Shown here piece by piece: positions 25,491-36,890 of a DNA stretch of 64,000 bases. Positions within the stretch are counted from its first letter, which is position 1; each line of letters begins with the position of its first letter. Source of the DNA: Apricaphanius iberus (Eukaryota; Chordata; Actinopteri; Cyprinodontiformes; Aphaniidae). The notes under the pieces are model-generated. The model had not been told where the DNA came from. It did not search any database and worked only from the letters and a program-made list of their open reading frames with translations. Both the position numbers and the translations under genes were made by a program. The stretch spans positions 1,736,001-1,800,000 of the forward strand of contig JAPXFQ010002822.1 of assembly GCA_028564705.1 (NCBI GenBank), written 5' to 3'.

Positions 25491-27377
25491 ATTAAAATAA
25501 AAAAAATGTATTTGAAATGAATATCTATTAAAATAAACAATAGATAAATATAAGCTGTGACAATTAAATTGTGATAAAACGTGAAGGCATATACAATTCT
25601 GAGGACGTTAGTATGAAATATTTTACCTTTGCCTCTTGCTTTAATATAAAACTTAATATAGTCTAAACTGTTCTCTAATAATTTAGATTATTTTAAATAG
25701 CTTTTTTTTTTGTAACTTTAGCAACTTTTATTCAACACGTTCAATATGTTATTTTCACAAAAGTCAGCTTTTGGTGGTTTTTCCAGAGCCTCATAAAACA
25801 TATCACTATGATACATAAAACAGATCTCAAGACTTAGTGCTGGACCTGGGATCATTTCAAAAATATATTCCAAACAACTCAAGATGGCATGATCGGATAA
25901 ATCAATCCGATTCGATCTGCTACAGTAACGAGAACTGAACCAAGTTCCTGCAACTTCGACCATTTATTTAGCACGTTGTTGCTAGCTGTGCAGCAGGCTG
26001 CTAAGTTAGGGAGAACGGCTGTCAAGGAAGAGCGATGATTAAACACCAGCCTATGAGCATGGAGGTCTGAACCACTGACCCTGATTGGCGGATGAACTCA
26101 TTCATAAATAAGGACTTTGGGAAAGTAAATTTACAGTTGAAAAATGTTTGGTATTAAAATTTTTTTAAAACAAAAATAAAAATATTTAATTCTAATGAGC
26201 TTTGAATTTAGTATGCATTCCGATATTTTACAGAATGTCATTGTCACATTATGATTAGATTACTTGTAATATTCTTTTATGTATTTTAATTTCGAGCATT
26301 TTAGCGTTCCACAGCTGACCACCGCCAGCGAATTACAGAACAGAAACCCCACCTCCTGAAGGCTCCAGTATATCACAGAATGCCAACCGGATCTTGGAAA
26401 AATTCTCAGAGAAGTTCCTCAACATTAAACATTGTCGTATGATGTCGTATGACATCATACGACAGAGGCTAAAAAACAGGCCTATGTGTAAACTGCAAGA
26501 ACATTGCTGCTTTAGAGTTTTAGTTCACAAACTAATCAGAAAAATTTAATTTCACTTACCTTGACCACCCTCTTAAACCTACACAGTTGCACTTTATGAT
26601 TTCTTTATTAAACACACAGTAATATTGTTTGAGCCTGCTGTTTTCTTCATCAGGAGAAAATGTGAACTTTTTTTTCCCTGAAATCTCTCTCCATCTGTCT
26701 GAATTGGCAGAGTAATTTGACCTCAGCTGGGTCCTTCTCCATTTGTCAAACGCCAAATGACAATCAGACAGCCTGTCTATCCATTCAGTTTTCTCTAACA
26801 GCTCTGCCCCTTTGCCCTCTATATCTCGCCCACAGTCTCACTTTCTAACACGTGTGCTACCCCACACCATCTTCTCACACCTTTTTCTTTGCTTGTACTT
26901 CTCCCAGCTTCACGGCTAGATGTCTGCCCCACCATTTGATTGACATTACTGCTTTTTTTTAGATACAGTTTCATCAAAGCAGCATTTAAAATTCCTGGTA
27001 GGTTATATATTTATAAAGGTGATTTTGTTTTTCATTTCTCACTGTATATACGTTCTGAGACCATAAAAATATTCACTCACAATCAAGATAGGAGGATGGT
27101 GTGTAAGAAAGAAGTTGATCAAGTTGGCTCAATTTAATTTCATCTTGTCATTTGGCATACTTAAAATAGAAAGTGGAGGTGAAGGATGAGGATGAGGGAA
27201 TTAAAAAGTAGACTTCTTTTGTTGAGATGTGTCAGGACATTTGCTCCACATGCAGTCCGACTGGATCCGAAGGCTCCACCGAGGGAGCACAAAATACTTT
27301 TGAGCAGGTACACATCGAAAACACGCCTTAATATCAAAAGCATGAGGACTTGGATTCATTAGACACAATAAAACCTG
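25491..27377. other. Intron 2 spacer with a perfect hairpin
   Basis: Mainly AT-rich sequence without recognised repeats. A perfect 14-bp inverted repeat with a 4-base loop lies at 26433-26464. No exon-like segment was found. Confidence 0.5.
26433..26464. repeat. Perfect 14-bp inverted repeat, 4-base loop
   Basis: The arm TGTCGTATGATGTC is followed by GTAT and then its exact reverse complement GACATCATACGACA. It could be a cruciform-prone site or the junction of a small fold-back element. No flanking duplication is visible. Confidence 0.9.
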
Positions 27378-27750
27378 TTACAGTGGATCCCCCAATATTA
27401 GCAGTTCAGTAGTTGCAGTTTTTTCCCGTGGAGTGCAACTTCAAATTATTTAAGGAAAATGTCCACTATTTTTTTATTTTTTGTTGATTTATTTTTTATT
27501 TTTTTTAACTACATGAAAAATTCTGAAACCTGACACGTTACTTGCTTGCATGTTCAAAGGAGCCAATCAAGGACAGCAATTTAGTTTTCCTGGAAATGAT
27601 TAGCCCTACCCCCAAGAGTGAAAATAAGGACGATTTTGGAAGATGGCTTCTGCAGTATTGCTAGGATGGTGTCCATTGTGTGTATTAATCCATACTAAAG
27701 TCCATACTAAAATAGGCTGTTATAAGCATTTTACAGAGGTCTCAACTAGT
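27378..27750. mobile_element. Possible Tigger/pogo-like DNA transposon remnant
   Basis: Begins CAGTGGATCCCCCAATATTAG and continues with TTGCAGTTTTTTCCCGTGGA, resembling the ends of pogo/Tigger-like elements of vertebrates, which begin with CAGTGG and contain a 'ttcgcgg' phrase. The later part (AAAATAGGCTGTTATAAGC and GAGGTCTCAA) recurs in similar form at about 55700-55760. No transposase frame is recognisable. Assignment is tentative. Confidence 0.4.
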
Positions 27751-30700
27751 TTCTTTCAGAATTTTTAATTTTAATCCATTTCCTGATCATTTCATCCCTT
27801 TGCCAGTTTGTAAATCCTGCTCTTCTGATTGTGTTGTTGTAGATTTGTGCTGGCCAAGGGAATATTTTATACCTGAAGATGATTTAAACTTTTTTTTATC
27901 TTAGTCTACCATGCAAATTGGATATAGACCTATTTTTACTTCATTGGAATCATGTTTAATCGGTGAGGTATGCACAGGAATCAGAACCAGATCCAATTAA
28001 AATAGGGTTTATAAAGTCTTCAGAGAATGGTAGACCTGAAATTATTCAAAACAGAAAAAAATCCGCAGAGAAGTTGTCATATTATTGCATATTGTTCATG
28101 GCTTTTTCAATGTTTTTACAGGGAATAATAGAGAAAGATTGGTAGATGAGAGTAAAAAAAGAATCATTATTGGTTTGAGTTTCTGAAGTATTACATTTCT
28201 ATCTAAGAGTCAGCTTTGACCAGGTCTTGTTCCACCTGCTCTGTGCTCGAGCTCGGCTCCGGTGCTGCTCTCGTACACGCGCCACTCTCACTCTTCTGCT
28301 GCATCTGTATTTCCGTTTGCTACTTCACAAAGTGCACGTAAATGAACCCCACCACCAGTTGATCAAGGAAGGATACTCTTTTTATCGCAGGCAGCAAATC
28401 AAAATGATACACAAAGTGGCAGAAATTAAAAAACAAAAACAGATAAAGATTTCAGAAAATACATAAAATAAGCACAGTTATGCTGACTTACACTGTATGT
28501 TTTAGCCAATATTTGTACATTTCCTGAGCTATTATGTGACGTTAAAAAATATTTCATAATTTTACTGTAGATTTTTATAGGTAGACCCGACTAAAAAAAG
28601 CTTCCCAATCATATCGACCTTTTAATAATTTTTATTTTTTTTTCAAATTTAGTTTTCTAACCCAACTAATTTTCTAGTTAAGGCAGAAATATCTCTATCA
28701 TAATATACCAAGGCTTGATCTCCTTGTTATCGCTCTCTTTTTGAATTCATTCCCCTACTGTGTTATGTGTTATGATGCGCCTGTCTCAATCCTAAATGAT
28801 CTGTTATTCATGTCAATTATAGCTCCCATCCATCATCATTGTCGTCATCATCATCATTTTTCAATCTAATTTCCCTCCTATTGGCGCCTGCAGCTTGTCA
28901 GTGGTGCTGCTGCCGTCTTCAACCCCAGCGCCACAGTCTTTCACAGAGGATCTGATCCGGCTGAACTGACTGTTTCACCATTCTTTCTCGCTCTCAGTTA
29001 TGCAGGCCTCTTGTCAGCTATCTGTCTCGTCTATCGGGTCGTGGGTGGTGGCTGTCAAGCACGATAGCCATCGCAGTCTGTGAGTGATCAACTGCCCACT
29101 GCTCTGGTAGATAAAGGTCTGATAAGGCTGGACAGGAGCAAATTATCAGCCACTTTCCTCTCTCTTTCTCTCTGAGTGAAGTTTTTTTCCCCGTAATGTT
29201 GGCGCCTGTTAATGCTCATGGGGCCGTTGATGCTTATATCAAAGTATCAGATCTATTTATCAACAGTAGAATAAAATTGCCAGCCATCCAAACAACATTC
29301 TTCCTAATCAAACAAAAAACAAAACAGCTCATGAAGTGAATGAAGCTATACTTTGCTCTGTACTTATTTTTCTCTGCATAAACAGGAATGTATGGATATT
29401 TTTACTTGCACGACTTTCGTCGAGAGACAAAGAAAACTTGGTCAGAGTTAGAAAATGTATTTTAAAAGCTTAAATGGAAAAAAACAACAACTTTAAAAGT
29501 TATGTTGAAGTAAATAAATAAATGCACAAAGTCGAGAGAAAAAGAACAGTTGGTCAGACTTCAGGACTGCCATACAGTTGTCTTTGGTTTATATCCTGTT
29601 AATCATATAAATGGATAACCATTATGAGTTTGAATTTTTAGATCTTTGCAACATTCTAAATCATCAGATAGAACTGTAAAGAGACCTTTTAAGTTGCCTT
29701 TGAATCTGATGTATAAAAAAAAACTAAATGACAGCATTATGGTGCTGTAATTTATACATGTACTTCTGCAAAATATAAACTAAATGTATAAACAAACTGA
29801 ATAAATACAATAGATGAGACACACAATGACTACATTAGTTACTAAATCAAATAAAGAGAACAATTACACATTGAACCATTTTTATTTAAATATCAGTGCT
29901 CACAACAGTTGGCATATACAAAACTGTCAGTTTAATCAGAAATGCAAAAATGTCACCTTTCATTAATTTATGGTGGATACTTTATATTTGGTTCCCTAAC
30001 ATTCTCTCCTTGTGTAGCTAAAACTATAAAAAAAAAACAATATGGAAAAAACGTTTAATATCCTGTATTGTAACTTCTCATTTACAGTTAATATAAATAA
30101 TATTGAGTGAATTTTAAAGTTTAAATTGAAGTTTCTTTTATATTTAACGGATATTTTCTTGCCCCTCATTAAAGTCTTAAATTAAGCCTTTTAACCAAGT
30201 ATTTTAGGTCTTTCAAGCTTTCAAAAATATGCTTTTTGAAAGGTACGGGAATAGATTTTGATTGTTTATGCAGCTACAAGTTATGTTTTTGTTTTGAAAA
30301 GGCTCAGGCGTGCTTGATTTAAGGCGGAAATGACTCCCTCCCAGCCTCTTTTTACACAAAAACACGATTTGTGAATGCGTGAATGATACCTGATAACAAC
30401 ACATGTTTTCATTCGATTGAGCTGAGTGTGACGCTGTACACACATTCCAATGAAGAATGAAGTAAGCCCTGCTTCAGTCATCTCCTTAGCTCTATCAGAG
30501 ATATAGTCATCAGGTGATCATCTTCCTTCCTCCTTAATATTGATTTGGTTGATAAGATTGCCATGGAGCGTAACCCACACTTGACAGCTTGTACTTTTGC
30601 TGAGATGGGATTGGCACCTCGGCTCTCTTCATCTTTCAGCCCACCTCCACTTAGACTTAGCTGTCATATAGTCCGTAGCTGTGACAGCTCATAGATTTCA

Positions 30701-32892
30701 GGGCGAACCCTGATTAGATTGGAATCAGAGCTTTAGCCCCTTTCATCATCTCTATATTGACAAGGTAATGTTGTAATCCCCACCCCTGACGATTTATAGA
30801 TGAGAAAAGATTTGACTCGATGATGGTAATCTATGCCTGATCACCTTTGTATAGATTTCATAATACTTCGGCTCTGGAAGCTCAAAAATTAAATGGAAAG
30901 CGACAAATAAATAGATTTGAATGTGGAAAAACAAATATTAGGAACATCTGTGCAATAAAAACCTTACCCCCTCAATTGAGTTGTAAAGCGTTACAGTGCT
31001 TTATCCGGTCCTGAGGATCCAAAAACACTTCACACTGCATTGAGTCATTCATCCATCCACATGCTGGTGATGCACGATCTCATGTACCACATGTTTGTGG
31101 GACATCATCAACTCTACATATCAAATGTGTATATAAATATTCAAAGCTTCTGAATACAAATTAAGACTAGTTACTGAGATTTATAGGACAAAAGATGGCA
31201 GAACAACCTCTGAGGAGTGATTGGGCTTTGCTTCAAGTCAAGAGGAAGGAGAAGGGGTTGCCAGGCTATTTCAGACTTAAGATACTAATTATTTCAATTA
31301 AAGAGATTGCCAGTTGACAAAGTTTGGGAAGGTAAGACACTTCATCTTAAATCCAGTACTTGCGAAGTTGACTGTATCTTCATTTCAGGGTATCTTCAGG
31401 AGAACTGTACAGTATGACCCAGGAAAGAAATAAGTAAATGTTCTAATTTGGACTCAATAAACTGAAAACACTAAGAATAGAGAAGTCAAAGACTTCCAAA
31501 GATTAAGGCCAAGTTAAGACTGACAGAGTTTTTTAGCTTAAAATCAAGTGAAGTCATAAAAAAAAATTCTGGTGTTTTTAAATGATCTTTCAAAATAGTT
31601 TGAACTTCAAGTTTTAAAAAATATATATCTAAACCCCTAGATGTAAAAAGGATGTTCTTTGGCTTTACCTTGATTATAGAAAAACAAGAGCAGGTCTTAC
31701 AGTAAGTCAATATTTAAGCTTATGCACAGTACGTAGGGCACACAAAAAAGACTGTTGGTAAGGTTGGTAACATTTTTTAACCCCCACCAAACTCAGTGGT
31801 CTGTTTCATTATGCCTCAAACTCAAGATTGCCAGAGACCTGTCAAACGTCTCAGCTCTGGTTGTGTATATGTCAGTATCTTGAGCATTTCATGTAGTGTC
31901 ACCGGGATCATAAAAATAATAAATCTAGATAACTGTCATGGCTGCACAGCTCAGTCAGATATGATACATTTGCGATGGAACCCCACTATGTCGCTTGCAT
32001 TATTTTGCAATGTCACCTGTGTCCGTAAAATCTGTGACCAAACCCTGCAGTGGTCGGTCCAAATAGACGCTGAATCATTTAGGATTTAAATCCATTTCCA
32101 TGATCCATTTTTTTTTAATTATTTCTATTCGCTGAACAACTTTCCATCACAGCACACATCCAAGCTGCGTTTGAATAAATAAAATGTATTAATATGCATC
32201 AGACCTGATATGTTTAACCCTTAAGTGAACTTTAATTCATTGTGTGATGTTTAAATGTATTAATTGTTGAATTTTCTTGAATGTTTCAATTACTTTAACA
32301 ATGCCCCATTAAGAAATCTGAGCAGGGGTGTATCTAATGGGTTCTTATTTGGGGCTAAATGGGAGCCAGTGAATATTTCGCTTCAAGCGAGAAGCAGGGC
32401 TTTAATATGAATTAGTTCGGGGCCTAAAATGACGGACAGTCACAACATAAAGGTCAAGGATTGCTTTAAATGTAAATACAGGAAACGCATAAATAATGTT
32501 CATTTACTAATTAGCTAAATTTACATGGACACAATGGGATGAAAAGCTTGATCAGAATAAAAATGCTTCGTGGAAACACGCCATTCAGATTGCTCTGACC
32601 TGATTACACTTATTTGGATCAAAATTTCATTCCAATAGAGAAGGGTGGGTTATGCCGATTGTTAATCCTATTTTGCATGTAAACCCATATTCTGAATGTT
32701 GGTCATTCCTGCAGATGTCATAATGCTTATACGTAAAAGACGTCAACCTAAAATAATAAAGGATTTGATTGTGTATATAACAATGAAGGCTTATAGCTGT
32801 AAAACTGTGACCAGAAAAAATAAAAGCTCACTCTGAAGAACATTGTACTGCTCCATTTTAAATGTGTGATGCCATATTGTTTACAATGGAAC
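27751..32892. other. Large intron 2 stretch with few recognisable elements
   Basis: Five kilobases with no clear coding sequence. Around 30995-31100 is a short fragment with fish-repeat wording (AGTGCTTTATCCGGTCCTGAGGA is split across it). Around 32520-32760 the phrases TTTACATGGAC and, inverted, GCATGTAAACC may mark the ends of a degraded MITE. Between 30582 and 30689 three copies of TGACAGCT occur. The remaining sequence shows nothing I can support. Confidence 0.4.
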
Positions 32893-33820
32893 CTTTACAT
32901 GGTCTCTTAGTATAGTTAAGTAGCAATTACAATCATGGGGAACACTGCTGAACGGACAGTTGTGCAGAAAACCATCCATAAAGAGGGAAAGCCTCAAAAG
33001 GTAATTGCAAAAGAAGTTGGATTTTCCCCAAGTGATGTATCAAAGCACATTAATAGAGAGTTATGTGGAGGGGAGAAGTGTGGAAGAAGAAGGTGCACAA
33101 GCAACACGGAAAACTGCAGCTTTAAGACGATTGTCATGAAGAGGCCATTCAAAAGTGCTGGGGACCTTCACAAGGAGTGGACTGAGGCTGGAGTTAGTGC
33201 ATAAAGAGCCATCGTCCACAGACGGATCCTGGACATGAGCTTTAATTTTGTATTCCCCTTGTCAAGCTGCTGCTGGTCTGTTGCTCAGTGTTCCAAAGTC
33301 CTCTTTTCTGATGGAACCTAACAATGCAGAAGAGCTGAAGGACACTATTGAATCATCCTGGTCTTCCATAACACCTTAGCAGAGCCACAAGCTCCTCCAG
33401 TAACTGATGCAAAAGAGGCCCAGACCAAGTTCCAACTACATTTGCGGGATTATGCTTTTCAGAGGTCCGACATGTCTCTATATAAAATCCTTGTTTTATT
33501 TATCCCCTGTAATATTCTAATTTTCTGTGATTTTGAATTTGAGGTTTTCATAAGCTGTAAGCCATGATAATCAAAACCAATGTCACTATATGCTTCCTCA
33601 GTATGAGGGATTACTGAGGAATTGGAGTCAACACGTATGGTTATGGTATTTGTTGTGAATGGGCACTATATGAATAAACTTAGTGAAATGAATAACAAAT
33701 AAAGGCTTGAAATATCTTGCTTTGCAGGAGTCTATCTCATATATTAGTTTCAGCTTTTATGATAAATTACTGAAATAAATAAACTTTTGCACAATATTCA
33801 AATTTTTCGAGTTTCACCTG
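32893..33820 (+). mobile_element. Decayed Tc1/mariner transposon with 3' end preserved
   Basis: The right end CGAGTTTCACCTG with TA at 33821-33822 is the terminal repeat of a Tc1 family whose end wording (AAACTTTTGCACAATATTC) is recognisable. Transposase sequence starts at 32935. The left terminal repeat is not recognisable. About 100 bp of unrelated-looking sequence around 33590-33700 interrupts the 3' non-coding part. Confidence 0.78.
32935..33440 (+). pseudogene. Tc1 transposase pseudogene (internally deleted)
   Basis: The frame starts MGNTAERTVVQKTIHKEGKP and includes the paired helix-turn-helix region (KVIAKEVGFSPSDVSKHINR), then KSAGDLHKEWTEAGVSA, before a stop at 33202-33204. Sequence corresponding to the end of the transposase (the part with NNAEELKDTIESSW-like residues) resumes at about 33320. 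The catalytic core between them is deleted, including all three DDE residues. It therefore retains only part of the DNA-binding domain. Confidence 0.75.
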
Positions 33821-33822
33821 TA

Positions 33823-36660
33823 AATACGAAACGGTCATAAGGACTAATTGATTTTCTCTTATTTTTGTAGAAAGAGAGTATGGCTTGGTAATTTAGAGTC
33901 TAAGATGAGATTTCCAACAGTGGTTTAAATACTCTTCTTTCAGGATCGGAGAGTGCTCTTCTGAAGGGTTTGATGATCTGATGGCAGACGTTTCAGCTAT
34001 TTTCAGAGTAAACTGCATATTCAGTGAACAGTAAGCATGTATAATGCAGAAAAATGAGAAATGAGGAAAGAGACTGGGATTTTTAAAGAGACAGTAAAAG
34101 CAGAGAAAAACATCTTACAGGCATAAAAGAAGTGTCTTCAAAGAAAAGGTAAAAAATACACAAAAGTGACAAGGGCACACAGAGTTGTTAGCAATGCTGA
34201 GAAATAGGAGACAAACTGAGACGCAATTTCTGCAGTTTTCCTCAACTCCGAAACTTGCTGTCGATTTAAAAAGGCCGTTTCAGGGAGAGATGGTTGAGAG
34301 CACACAATGTGCTACAAGTGGTCGTCAAAGTTTCATGCAGCGTTTGAGAGATCAATATCATGTATTGCGCTATTATGTGATATTCTTACTCCTAGCAGCC
34401 AGACAGAGAGAAAAACCTTACAGAAGACGCAGCTTTCATCTATCATTGATTCATCTCGTCAGTAAATGCTCAGAGGTGGCACACAGTGATGCAAAACGAT
34501 GAAGTCTGTGAATAACTGGAGAAACAGAACTGTTAGTTAAACAGCTGGGAAGAGCTCGGGCGATTTATGATTCAGCTGCTGTCTTGTCGGTGTTTTAAGA
34601 TGCTTTAATTCTCTTTGTGTCGCTGTTACTCACAGCTCTTGTTTTAGAGAACTAGCTTTAACAACTGAAAGACATACAATGTTTGGACTTTGTGCTAAAG
34701 TCAGAACATGATGTTTAGCTGCAGTTGTTCTGAAGAAAGTTAAGCTACAGATCCATTAGATCTGTTGCGAAATTGTTTAAACAGTGTAAACAGAAACTGC
34801 ACCAAAATCATTTTCTAGCTTTTCCCGTATTTCAGTTAGTTAGGTTTTCCTGGTGTAGTCAGCTTTGTACACCTCATTTAAGCATCTTCTTTGTTGAAAA
34901 TAATAACAAGGGATCTGCATTTACTACTACTGAGGTTTCACAAATATAACAGGAGTGCGCTTTGACAGAACATTGAATATTACAAGGTGTCTAAAAGCAT
35001 TTCCCTATCACTCAACAATATGTGCAAAATAAAGACTTTCATGTTTTTCACATTTTATAAAAGAAAATCTACCTTGCTTTAGAGTTGAGCTCAGCAATAT
35101 GCTTCACAAAGAAAGCTGCAAACAGTGAGCCTTTGTGCATGCTTCCATAATGATCACTTTAGCTTCAGTTCTGTTTCCTAATTCTTCCCCAGCATCTCCA
35201 TTGACAAATATGACATGCCAGTTTTGTTTAGCCCTTATGTTCCTACAGCACACTGGTTGTGTTGCTTTACCAAAAATCTGTAACTTTTCCTTTTTTTCCT
35301 AAGAAAATTACTAACATGACCCACAATGCAACAAAACCCTGTATAGGCCTGTGAATATTCTCATTCATCCAGGTCATGGTTATCTCAAGGAAATTTCAAT
35401 CGAACACAAATTACCAAGTCCAGTTGCGTCCGATTGAAATTTCCTTGAGAAAACCCTGTATGAACTCTATTCTGGCTTCTTTTTTTTGTGTGTGTTTGTT
35501 TTATGTTCAACACTTAGCCGGCTTGACTAGCTTGTGGATAAGGAGATGCATTGAGTACAGAGTCCAGGTCTGAGATGGTGCTTAGATAATCTCATGATAA
35601 TCTGTGTTTATTTGATCAGGATATCTGTATTCCCTCCGTTTGCACCAAATGGGAATACTAATCTGTAAAACTGACGGACAGCCTTCAGATTTTTCATCCA
35701 CCGTTTAGGAAAAAAAATCCTGTCAAATACAGAAAATGATTGGTTAACCCCACCTCTCGTATTAAGGCATATTAAGGTATTGGTTTTTGAACTGTTAATT
35801 TGAAGTATTTGCAGGTTGTGATCTCCATTTCCAGCATATACAGGAAATACAGACTTCTGCAGAGCCTGATAGACTGAGGAGTTGATTTTGTTTGAATAAT
35901 GTGTTTTGGAGCAGTTGTAAATGATGTAGGCAGCAATTAGAGATAGAAAACACTCCTTTAAATACTTTTACATTTTCATTGCCTTTTACACTTTACATCT
36001 GTGCACATTGTTGCACAGATGTTAGTGGCAGAAGAAGAGTCCTGAAACATGGTGCTACCACTTAGGACTTAGGGAGGATGAAAAAATGTAGAAATATTTT
36101 TTAAGTGCAGCCCTGGCCTTTTTATAAGAAGCTGTTTAAAGTTTATATTAGACCTTTTTTTTAGTAAAATTATTTTTTTTAAAATTAAAATTAGTGAACA
36201 CATTTTAAAAGGCACAAACACCTTCTCAAACTCAAATTTTGGAAAAAAGTAACACATGTTAAGAGACCTGAGACATCAGTAAATGCTGACAAAAAAAACC
36301 TATGTTATTAAACATTATGTTGTTTTATTATTAATTTACACTTTATCCCTGATGTTTTTTTTTCTGTTAAACGTTTTATAACAGTTTGTTAATTGCTCAG
36401 ACATTTGGTTTACTTTGTAAAAACTTTGGGCCATTAAAGCTGATCGTAATTCAGTACAGCTGCAAAAACTACTGCGAACAAGCTACTCACCAACTTTTTT
36501 TTAATTTTTTTAATCTTATTTGAAATGTATATTTTTTATGGGTTCTTTCTTCTGGGGATGTGGTGTAGTTCTGGGCAGACGCCTTTTCCGGCACAGGTAT
36601 CGTTAGCAGTGCGCCCCGGTGTGTTGCATCTGTCTCTGCCCAGCACTGGTCCGCAGCAAA
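33823..36660. other. Intron 2 spacer with one long perfect hairpin
   Basis: No coding or RNA gene recognised. A 20-bp perfect inverted repeat is at 35383-35450. T-rich and A-rich tracts occur at 36120-36200 and 36490-36540. Confidence 0.5.
35383..35450. repeat. Perfect 20-bp inverted repeat, 28-base loop
   Basis: The left arm TCTCAAGGAAATTTCAATCG (35383-35402) is matched exactly by its reverse complement at 35431-35450. The loop contains TTACCAAGTCCAGTTGCG. The upstream phrase TTCATCCAGGTCATGG is common in fish repeats, so this is probably the end of a larger retroelement that snaps back, but I could not assign it. Confidence 0.9.
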
Positions 36661-36890
36661 TGACCGTGGCTAAGGTGGTAGGAATTCGTCCAGAAATCGG
36701 TGGGTTGTCGGTCCAAATCCTCACTCTGACTGTCTCGGTAGTTGTGTCTTTGGGCTAGACACTTCACCCTGTTGCCTACTGGTGGTGGTCAGAGGGGCCA
36801 GTGGCGCCTCTTCACAGCCTCTTGTCAGTGCGCCCCATGGCAGCTGTGGCCATAATGTAGCAGCTTGCCACAAATACAGGCCATTTACAA
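36661..36890 (+). repeat. tRNA-headed SINE with internal deletion
   Basis: The head reads TGACCGTGGCTAAGGTGGTA (A-box region) and GTCGGTCCAAATCC (degenerate B box, 36707-36720). The body has TTGGGCTAGACACTTCACC, CTGGTGGTGGTCAGAGGG and TCAGTGCGCCCCATGG. It ends with AAATACAGGCCATTTACA. The usual segment before the tail ('GTAAAGCGC...TATA') is missing. The 3' end resembles that of the SINE at 42203, suggesting mobilisation by the same kind of LINE partner. Confidence 0.68.
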
